In this document: positions 52,936 through 59,108 of the stretch, piece by piece
Position numbering within the stretch: position 1 is the stretch's first letter
Layout: the number at the start of each line of letters is the position of its first letter
From: Amycolatopsis antarctica
GTDB lineage: Bacteria; Actinomycetota; Actinomycetes; Mycobacteriales; Pseudonocardiaceae
Assembly (NCBI RefSeq): GCF_002262875.1
Contig: NZ_NKYE01000007.1
Coordinates: forward strand, 1 to 64,000
DNA: 64,000 nt
Direction: 5' to 3'
Notes under the pieces: model-generated
Told to the model about the DNA's origin: nothing
The model's database searches: none
Seen by the model: only the letters and a program-made list of their open reading frames with translations
Program-made: the position numbers and the translations under genes

Positions 52936-53123
52936 CACCACGGCGTGCCGGAACGCACGACACGGGGTGCTGTACCGCGCGACACGGGGTGCCCAAACGC
53001 GCGACACGGCATGTCGTAGCGCCCGACACGGGGTGCCGGAGCGCACGACACGGCATGACGTAGCGCCCGACACGGCGTGCAGTACCGCCCGACACGAGGG
53101 GTCGGGGGGCGCGACACGCGAGG
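52936..53123. repeat. family-2 22-bp tandem repeat, copy E (nine units)
   Basis: CGACACG recurs at 52958, 52980, 53002, 53024, 53046, 53068, 53090 and 53112, exactly 22 bp apart, plus a degenerate unit from 52936. Two sub-types occur: CGACACGGGGTGC and CGACACGGCATG, each followed by a variable piece and GCGC or CGCC. The last unit ends next to the DUF397 stop. No distinct spacers, so not CRISPR. Confidence 0.95.
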
Positions 53124-53306
53124 TTAGCTGGGGGTGTGCCGGAGGTGCGTGAGGGCGGCCGACCAGGCGTCGGGGGTGAACGTCAAGGTTCCGCCGTCGC
53201 GGTCCTTGGTATCCCGGACGCCGACCCGAGCGGCCACGGCGACCTCGACACAGTTGGATTCTTCTCCGCTGTGGCTCGACTTACGCCAGCTCGATCCGTT
53301 GCGCAC
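53124..53306 (-). CDS. DUF397 domain protein
   Basis: A 60-residue member of the DUF397 family, recognisable from SSWRKSSHSGEESNCVEVAVAARVGVRDTKDRDGGTLTFTPDAWSAAL. DUF397 genes nearly always accompany an XRE/DUF5753 regulator in actinomycetes and may act as its small partner; here its first 26 bases overlap the end of that gene. Soluble. Family-2 repeats abut its stop codon. Confidence 0.92.
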   Translation of the reverse strand: MRNGSSWRKSSHSGEESNCVEVAVAARVGVRDTKDRDGGTLTFTPDAWSAALTHLRHTPS

Positions 53307-54144
53307 TGTCTTTCCACCTTGCCTGGTATCGGGTGATCAGACCCGCCGATTCTGTCTCACTCAGTGCAACAGAATCTACTGCAGTCAACGTGCCGATGTA
53401 GGGATCGGTCTGCCTGTCCTCATCCATGAAGACGCTCGACCTCACCAACTCGACGTGGACGACAGTCGGTGAATCGGCGAACTCGAGTGCGATGAACGCA
53501 CCCAACTGCGCCCGAGGGGGCACCGACCCGATCGGCACGATCCGGACCGAAACATTCGGCCACCTGCTGACCTCACGAAGGTGGGCCAGTTGGGCGGCGG
53601 CCGTCACGCCGCCGCCAACCGCCGTGTGCAACGCCGCTTCGCCCACGTACGCGACATACTGCACTTCACCTGCGAGTATGCGTTGTCGTCTGGCCCTGGC
53701 TCGCACCCGGGAATCGATCACCGACTCCGCGACTCCCACGGAACCCAGCCATGCGCGTGAGAATGCGGAGGTTTGCAGCAGCCCAGGTATCAGCAACGGA
53801 GCCCAGTCAGCGATTCTGACGGCTTCGCTTTCGAAATCCGCCAAGGTAGCGAGTCCCGCAGGCAGTTCCGGAACGCTTTGTTCCCACCAGCCTGGTTCGT
53901 CCATGGCGCGGGCGATGGCGAGCAGGTCGTCGCGTTGCTGTCCGCGAACCCGGTAGACACCGAGCAACTGCGCGACCTCCTCCACCGACATGTTCCGCTT
54001 GCCGGTCTCCAGCCGGGACAGCATCGACTTGTCCCAGTCGATCGCCTCGGCGGCGTCGCGCAGGTTCAGCCCGGCGTTCTCCCGGCACGAGCGCAACCGC
54101 GCGCCGAGCCCTTTCGCCTTGGCACCGGGGGATTTCCGGGGCAC
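53281..54144 (-). CDS. XRE-family regulator with DUF5753 (Scr1-like) domain
   Basis: A 287-residue regulator. HTH at about 13-70 (LGARLRSCRENAGLNLRDAAEAIDWDKSMLSRLETGKRNMSVEEVAQLL). DUF5753 follows (about 100-280): FESEAVRIADWAPLLIPGLLQTSAFSRAWL, RQRILAGEVQYVAYVGEAALHTAVGG and VRIVPIGSVPPRAQLGAFIALEFADSPTVVHVEL. Paired with DUF397 downstream and a divergent zinc-ribbon gene upstream, the common Scr1-type arrangement in Pseudonocardiaceae and Streptomyces. Such regulators often influence secondary metabolism or development (family knowledge). Confidence 0.93.
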   Translation of the reverse strand: MPRKSPGAKAKGLGARLRSCRENAGLNLRDAAEAIDWDKSMLSRLETGKRNMSVEEVAQLLGVYRVRGQQRDDLLAIARAMDEPGWWEQSVPELPAGLATLADFESEAVRIADWAPLLIPGLLQTSAFSRAWLGSVGVAESVIDSRVRARARRQRILAGEVQYVAYVGEAALHTAVGGGVTAAAQLAHLREVSRWPNVSVRIVPIGSVPPRAQLGAFIALEFADSPTVVHVELVRSSVFMDEDRQTDPYIGTLTAVDSVALSETESAGLITRYQARWKDSAQRIELA

Positions 54145-54247
54145 GAGAACCTCCGCTGTCTCGTTGTGGCAACCGGATTGCCGAGAGTGTACGAGTGGCT
54201 ACGGTTGACGCAAGAGCAGTACCGGAAGGCGCACCGAAGGAGGAACG

Positions 54248-54439
54248 ATGTTGCGGTGGCAGCAGGCGGAGGGGCTTCGGCACGCCCTGCTGGGGCGACC
54301 GCCGACCGAGGGCGGCAGCTTTGTTTCCTTGTGCGGCAAGGAATTGACCGTCGCACGCGGGGACATCCCGGAACTCGGCGGCCGCTGGTTCGACCCGACA
54401 TGCACCGGCTGCGAACGGGAATGGCTGACGCGGGTATGA
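54248..54439 (+). CDS. small zinc-ribbon-like protein
   Basis: A 63-residue protein divergent from the XRE regulator. It contains SFVSLCGKELTV and a CTGC knuckle near the end (FDPTCTGCEREW), giving three Cys plus a His (RHALLG) as candidate zinc ligands. Such small proteins commonly accompany Scr1-type regulators. The TGA stop overlaps the ATG of the next gene (ATGA). Function unknown; too short to fold without metal. Confidence 0.8.
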   Translation: MLRWQQAEGLRHALLGRPPTEGGSFVSLCGKELTVARGDIPELGGRWFDPTCTGCEREWLTRV

Positions 54440-54714
54440 ACGAGACCGACGCCGCACTGCTCAATCGCGTCCGCAGGCTGCATCGCACGCTGACCCAGCG
54501 GACCGTGTTGCTGACCCACGTCCGGTCCGAAGTGGACGTCTACGCCGAGGGTCTGCGCGACCTCGGCGGCGAACTGCACCGGCTCGGTGCCGACCTGCTC
54601 GCCCGGGTCGCGGAGCTCGACGCGCAGCCACCCGGGGACATGGACCCGTCGCCGCGGATCGCCGCGCTGGCGGGCAGGCTCGTCACGCTGAGCCAGCCCC
54701 CGTACGACGGCTGA
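54436..54714 (+). CDS. small helical protein coupled to zinc-ribbon gene
   Basis: A 92-residue protein (MNETDAALLNRVRRLHRTLT onward) predicted mostly helical with heptad-like Leu spacing (YAEGLRDLGGELHRLGADLLARVAEL), possibly a coiled coil. No membrane segment. It starts within the stop of the zinc-ribbon gene (ATGA), so the two are coupled. I do not know the family; the trio with the XRE/DUF397 genes is a recurrent actinobacterial neighbourhood. Confidence 0.75.
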   Translation: MNETDAALLNRVRRLHRTLTQRTVLLTHVRSEVDVYAEGLRDLGGELHRLGADLLARVAELDAQPPGDMDPSPRIAALAGRLVTLSQPPYDG

Positions 54715-54833
54715 CCCCGTCCGCAGCAGCGCGTGTACGCGCTCGGTCACCGGCCCGACTACCCGTTGGTCGTTGCGGGTCCACCTGCATGGTGTCGCGG
54801 AAAGTCGCCGCTTGGTCACTCTATGATTGCCCG

Positions 54834-55913
54834 ATGAGCAGCGGTGGTGGAGTGGGGTTGTGCCTGTCCGGTGGTGGGTACCGGGCGATGTTGTTCCACA
54901 CCGGGGCCTTGCTGCGGCTGAACGAGCTCGGCTGGCTGCCCCGGCTGGACGTGGTGTCGAGCGTGTCCGGCGGTTCGCTGGCGGCCGGGATCCTGGCCCG
55001 CTACTGGGACACGCTGGACTTCGGGATCGACGGCGTGGCACGGAATTTCGACGCGAACGTACTGGAGCCGGTGCGGGCGGCCGCCCGGCTCAGTCTGGAC
55101 GTACGGGTGGCGCTGCGGGCGATGGTGAAGCCGGGAATCAGCGCGGGCGAGGAACTCGCCGCCTCCTACCGGCGGCACGTGCTGGGCGATATCGGCCTGC
55201 GGGAGCTGCCCGCGCAGCCGCGTTTCGTGTTCACCGCGGCCAACCTGCAGACGGGCGCGCTGTGGCGCTTCAGCCGGGACACCATGGGCGACAAGGTGGT
55301 CGGCGGCTCGACCTCGCCGGAGGTGTCGCTGGCGACGGCGGTCGCCGCCTCCTCGGCGTTCCCGCCGCTGCTCTCGCCGGTACAGGTGCCGATGCCGCGC
55401 TGGGACGTGCCGGGTAACGGGCGCACGGAACGTCCGGCGAAGGTCGTGCTCTCCGACGGCGGCGTGTACGACAACCTGGGCCTGGAACCGACGGATGGTT
55501 GCGAGTTGCTGCTGGTCAGCGACGCGGGGCTGCGGATGCCGCGCACCAACGACATCGCCCGCGACTGGGCCCGGCACATGCTGCGCGTGGTGGACGTGAT
55601 CGACAACCAGGTGCGCAGCCTGCGCAAGCACGAACTCATCGAGTCCTATGTAGACGGTTCAAACGCGGGCGCCTACTGGGCCAGTTACAGCCGGATCGGC
55701 AACTTCGGCCTGCCGGACGCACTGCCCGCCCCGGCCGAGCTGACGCACCGGCTCGCGCAGCTTCCGAGCCGCTGCAAACGTACCCCGGAACTCACCCAGG
55801 AGCGGCTGCTGAACTGGGGTTACGCGGTCTGTGACGCGGGGATGCGGCGCTGGGTCGCGCCGGACGCTGCCCGGCCGCGGGACTACCCCTTCGCCTCGGC
55901 GGGCCTCGGCTGA
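54834..55913 (+). CDS. patatin-like phospholipase family protein
   Basis: A 359-residue acyl hydrolase with a Ser-Asp dyad. The oxyanion loop is CLSGGGYRAMLFHTGAL (about 9-25); the nucleophile elbow is SSVSGGSLAAG, where GxSxG is modified to SVSGG; the catalytic Asp is in VLSDGGVYDNLGL (DGG motif). No signal peptide. The first glycine of the elbow is replaced by Ser, as seen in some bacterial patatins. It converges with the HTH-Ig protein gene 13 bp away. Lipid substrate unknown. Confidence 0.9.
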   Translation: MSSGGGVGLCLSGGGYRAMLFHTGALLRLNELGWLPRLDVVSSVSGGSLAAGILARYWDTLDFGIDGVARNFDANVLEPVRAAARLSLDVRVALRAMVKPGISAGEELAASYRRHVLGDIGLRELPAQPRFVFTAANLQTGALWRFSRDTMGDKVVGGSTSPEVSLATAVAASSAFPPLLSPVQVPMPRWDVPGNGRTERPAKVVLSDGGVYDNLGLEPTDGCELLLVSDAGLRMPRTNDIARDWARHMLRVVDVIDNQVRSLRKHELIESYVDGSNAGAYWASYSRIGNFGLPDALPAPAELTHRLAQLPSRCKRTPELTQERLLNWGYAVCDAGMRRWVAPDAARPRDYPFASAGLG

Positions 55914-55926
55914 CCTCCGGTGACGG

Positions 55927-56811
55927 TCACGGAAGGACGATGACCTCGAAGAAGATCGGCCGGGAACCGGGAAAGAGCTGACGGTTCTGGCCGTCGACCA
56001 TCTTGAACGCGACCCGGCAGGTCATCGGCCGCGACGGGGCCTGCACCTGCACGGCGATCTTGACCTCCTCGTTCGGCAGGGTGTCGCCGATGGCGACCCG
56101 CTCCGGGGTCTGGCAGTCGCCCGTCGGCAACGGCGGCGCGTCGCGCTGGACGAACCGGCCGGTCCACTTCACGGTTCCGGTGTTCTCGATCTGCCACACC
56201 TTGGTGAAGATCTCGCCCTGCTTGACCTCGGTTCCGTCCGGGATCGTCACGTCGTCGACGAAGCGGGACTGGTCCCCCGGGTAGAAGGGGCCGTTCGACG
56301 CCGGGGACGGCGATGGGCTGGGGGCGGCGTTGGCGGGCGCGTCGGACCGGCCGAGTTCGCGGCCGACCAGCACGGCCGCGACGGTGGCGCCGAGGAAGAC
56401 GAGCACGGCGGCGATGACGAGCAACCCACGCCGCCGCTTCGGGCCACCGGAAGGCTCGGGTTCCGTCTCCGAGGCTGACTCCGGGACCGGCTCCGGGACC
56501 AGCTCCGGGACCGGAGTCGGCTCGGCGGGTTCCGGGCGCGGGCCGTTCTTCGCCTCGTCCCAGCGGACCCGCCACTGCGTCTCGTCGCCGTTGCACGCCT
56601 TGACGAACTCGCGCGTCGTCTCCCACGAGGGCAGGCGCGCACCGGTCGCCGCCTCGTGCAGGGTCGTGTGGGAGATGTAGCCGGAGGCCGCCGCCATCCG
56701 CCGGAACGACGGATCGCCCGCTTCGGCGCGGAGCGTCCGCAACGCTGCCGCGAACCCGGCGGTCGCCTCCCTGCGCCGTTCCTCCTCGGGCGTCCGACCG
56801 GCGTCCGGCAT
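55927..56811 (-). CDS. HTH - membrane helix - NBR1/Ig-like ectodomain protein
   Basis: A 294-residue single-pass protein. Residues 18-72 form an XRE-type HTH (LRTLRAEAGDPSFRRMAAASGYISHTTLHEAATGARLPSWETTREF). A Pro/Glu linker spans 91-123, a TM helix (LLVIAAVLVFLGATVAAVLVG) about 130-150, then a Ser/Pro linker. From about 185 a beta-sandwich follows with VTIPDGTEVKQGEIFTKVWQIENTGTVKWTGRF and DTLPNEEVKIAVQVQAP, matching the NBR1-type Ig-like domain used for ligand or surface contacts. DNA or partner binding inside coupled to an extracytoplasmic sensor is inferred; a second such design lies at 36.7-38.3 kb. Confidence 0.88.
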   Translation of the reverse strand: MPDAGRTPEEERRREATAGFAAALRTLRAEAGDPSFRRMAAASGYISHTTLHEAATGARLPSWETTREFVKACNGDETQWRVRWDEAKNGPRPEPAEPTPVPELVPEPVPESASETEPEPSGGPKRRRGLLVIAAVLVFLGATVAAVLVGRELGRSDAPANAAPSPSPSPASNGPFYPGDQSRFVDDVTIPDGTEVKQGEIFTKVWQIENTGTVKWTGRFVQRDAPPLPTGDCQTPERVAIGDTLPNEEVKIAVQVQAPSRPMTCRVAFKMVDGQNRQLFPGSRPIFFEVIVLP

Positions 56812-56953
56812 GTAACCCCCAGTTCGGAAGTGTTGTCAGGCTCTGTAAGGCACTTTCGTACAGACCCGTCGAGACCACATCGTAGAGCAGGCCGACGCGC
56901 CGACCGCCCGTTCCGGACCGGCAAGAACCCAGGCGAACCGAGGAGGTGTCACG

Positions 56954-57598
56954 ATGCCGCTCAAGCGAAGGACGAAGCTCATCGTGGCCGGGAGCCTCGC
57001 CATGACCTGCTGGCTGGGTGGCGCGGTGGCGTTCGGCATGCACCTGGCGGAGGTGGAGCGCGGGAACGTCCCGGCGGCGCCCGGCGTCGGCGCCGTGCAC
57101 GGCCGCAACGACGGGCCCGCCGGGCCTGCCACCGGGACCCGCGAGGAGAAGATCGCCCGCGTGCTGGACGTGGCGAAGTCGCAGGTCGGCAAGGGGCACG
57201 ACTACGCATGGGGTTCCGGCGGCAAGGGCGGGCCCTCGTACGGGGTGCACCACCACCCGGACGGCGACCCGGCGCGGGGCGACGACCACGACCGCAGGGG
57301 CTTCGACTGCTCGGGACTGACCTTGTACGCGTTCTGGAAGGGCGCGGGCATCGACATCGGCGCCTCCACCGTGCCGCAGTACGTGGCGGGCAGGAAGGTT
57401 TCACCGGACGAGCTGCGGCCCGGTGACCTGGTCTTCTGGGGCGACGGCGACCAGGCGGAGAGCACCACGCACGTCGTGCTCTACCTCGGCGGCAACACGA
57501 TCGTCGAGGCGGCACCGCCGCGCGACGGCAGGAGCGTCCACATCAGGGAGCTCTACGGCAAGGACGAATGGACGACGCACGCGGTTCGCGTCATCTAG
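56954..57598 (+). CDS. secreted NlpC/P60 cell-wall hydrolase
   Basis: A 214-residue exported hydrolase cleaving peptidoglycan stem peptides. N-terminal signal or anchor KRRTKLIVAGSLAMTCWLGGAVAFG. The catalytic Cys lies in DRRGFDCSGLTLYAFWKGAGI, the His in AESTTHVVLYLGG and the third polar residue in the following strand (NTIVEAAPP). An unusual His/Asp-rich insertion (YGVHHHPDGDPARGDDHD) precedes the active site. The stop codon TAG is formed at the junction with a MITE. Confidence 0.9.
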   Translation: MPLKRRTKLIVAGSLAMTCWLGGAVAFGMHLAEVERGNVPAAPGVGAVHGRNDGPAGPATGTREEKIARVLDVAKSQVGKGHDYAWGSGGKGGPSYGVHHHPDGDPARGDDHDRRGFDCSGLTLYAFWKGAGIDIGASTVPQYVAGRKVSPDELRPGDLVFWGDGDQAESTTHVVLYLGGNTIVEAAPPRDGRSVHIRELYGKDEWTTHAVRVI

Positions 57599-57761
57599 GG
57601 CGTGTCTGGTGATTCTCGGTCGATGGGATTCGTGATCGAGGTGGTTTTTGGCAAGGCGGCGGTAAGCCTTCGTACCGGCGTCGTACTCGGGCTTTCCGTC
57701 AACGCCGCCAGGAGCCGCCTCGGCGCGAATACCGCGACCACGGAATCGCCAGACACGCCCT
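57597..57761. mobile_element. 165-bp MITE-like element
   Basis: The ends carry inverted repeats AGGGCGTGTCTGGTGATTC (left) and AGGGCGTGTCTGGCGATTC (right, reverse complement), 18 of 19 identical. The interior has no coding ORF. The left end supplies the last two bases of the NlpC/P60 stop codon. Flanks read CTAG and CTGG, so an exact target duplication is not evident. No transposase is present in the window. Confidence 0.85.
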
Positions 57762-57824
57762 GGCACTGGGGGTATCGGGCGGGCCACTCCTTCTCCGGGG
57801 TGGTCCGCCCGATCCGTGCCCGCC

Positions 57825-58892
57825 TCAGGTGAGCGTGTCGAGGACGGCGGCGAGGTCGCGCCACAGGTCCTCCGGGTCCTCAAGGCCGACGCTGAAACGC
57901 ACCAGGCCCGGCGGGACGTGCTTGTCCATCTCCAGTCCGGCGCGCCGTTCGACGGTGCTCTCCACGCCGCCGAGGCTGGTGGCGTGCGTGATCAGCCGCA
58001 GGCCGGCGCAGAGCTTGTCGGCGGCCGCGGCGTCGGCGAGTTCGAAGGCGATCATGGCCCCGGTGCCGGGGAAGCGGACGCGCTCGACGGCGGCGTGTGC
58101 CTCCAGTCGTTCGGCGAGCCGGGCCGAGGTGGCGCAGGCGGCGGCGTACCGCACCGGCAGGGTGCGCAGGCCACGCAGCGCCAGCCACGCCTCGAACACG
58201 CCGGGAGTGGCCCCGCCGAGCGTGCGCGACCGGCGCAGTTCGGCGGTCAGTTCGGCGTCCGCCGAGACCGTCACACCCAGCAGCAGGTCGCTGTGCCCGC
58301 CGATCAGCTTGGTGGCGCTGTGCACGACCACGTCGGCGCCGTCGACCAGCGGCTGCGCGCCCAATGGCGTGGCGAAGGTGCTGTCCACGACGACCTTGGG
58401 GCGGCGTTCGCTGTCCCGGGCCGCAGCGACGATGGCGCGGATGTTCATCACGTCCAGCGTCGGGTTCGTCGGCGACTCCAGCCACAGCACGTCCACCTCC
58501 GGCGCGGCGGCGACCCACGCCTCGGTGTCGGTGGGGTCGAGGCTGCGCACGGCGATCCGGCCGAGGCGTTCGTCCCGGTCGAGCAACGCCCGCGTCCCGC
58601 CGTAGCTGTACGCGGGGACGACGACCTCGGCGCCGATCGGCAGGGTGTCGATTACCGCGCTCACGGCCGCCAGCCCCGAGGCGAACGCCGTCGCAGTCCC
58701 GCCTTCGAGCGTGCCGACGGCGGCCTCGAAGGCCTCCCAGGTCGGCGTCCCGTTCTCGCGCGAGTACTGCCGGTCGCTGCCGGCGACGAAGTTGCTTGCG
58801 GGGACGATCGGCGTGTTCAGCGGCTCACCCGCGCCGCTCGGCCGGCCCGCCTGGATCGCTCGCGTCCGCGCTGACCACTCGTTCTCGTTCAC
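57825..58892 (-). CDS. PLP-dependent trans-sulphuration/Cys-Met metabolism enzyme
   Basis: A 355-residue fold-type I enzyme of the Cys/Met-metabolism family (cystathionine gamma-synthase/lyase, methionine gamma-lyase). The PLP Lys is in VVVHSATKLIGGHSDLLLG, the preceding active-site Tyr region is YSYGG and the substrate loop is in YSRENGTPTWEAFEAAVGTLEGG. It is shorter than typical (about 380-400). The N-terminal region is fairly brief. Start GTG 58892 is chosen (VNENEWSARTRAI); the reading frame extends 17 codons further. Substrate among homocysteine-type compounds is not resolved. Confidence 0.9.
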   Translation of the reverse strand: MNENEWSARTRAIQAGRPSGAGEPLNTPIVPASNFVAGSDRQYSRENGTPTWEAFEAAVGTLEGGTATAFASGLAAVSAVIDTLPIGAEVVVPAYSYGGTRALLDRDERLGRIAVRSLDPTDTEAWVAAAPEVDVLWLESPTNPTLDVMNIRAIVAAARDSERRPKVVVDSTFATPLGAQPLVDGADVVVHSATKLIGGHSDLLLGVTVSADAELTAELRRSRTLGGATPGVFEAWLALRGLRTLPVRYAAACATSARLAERLEAHAAVERVRFPGTGAMIAFELADAAAADKLCAGLRLITHATSLGGVESTVERRAGLEMDKHVPPGLVRFSVGLEDPEDLWRDLAAVLDTLT

Positions 58893-58998
58893 CCGATCAC
58901 GGTAACTCGGACCCCCGTCGCGAGCCTCGGCGGCGACCAGCACGTGGAACGCAGGTCACGCTGTCCCGGCGGCACACCCTCCCCGCTCTCCCGGAGAC

Positions 58999-59095
58999 CG
59001 CAATACGTCGACATATTGCGGTCTCCGGGAGCGCAATATGTCGACGTATTGCGATGCCTTGTGCACGATGGATCGCAATACGTCGACGTATTGCG
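58999..59095. repeat. family-1 palindromic repeat array, copy C (three units)
   Basis: Three 22-bp palindromes at 58999-59020, 59032-59053 and 59074-59095 with spacers of 11 and 20 bp. Half-sites are CGCAATACGTC or CGCAATATGTC. The first unit is embedded in a larger inverted repeat because flanks CCGGAGAC and GTCTCCGG pair, extending it to 38 bp. The array lies 14 bp after the acylase stop and about 107 bp before the PLP gene start. Confidence 0.95.
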
Positions 59096-59108
59096 CGCTG
59101 GGCTGCGG

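Larger units (their letters stand above)
52541..53123. other. 583-bp gap carrying repeats only
   Basis: No ORF here has convincing codon bias. The first 100 bp hold no identified element, followed by the second 70-bp leader copy (52645-52714), an unassigned stretch, and the nine-unit family-2 array (52936-53123). The gap separates the VOC gene and the convergent DUF397 gene. It may be scar tissue of deleted genes. Confidence 0.6.

Noticed and set aside
52936-53123. Possible CRISPR array
   Set aside because: Units are contiguous 22-bp tandem repeats without spacers, and no cas genes or leader are seen.
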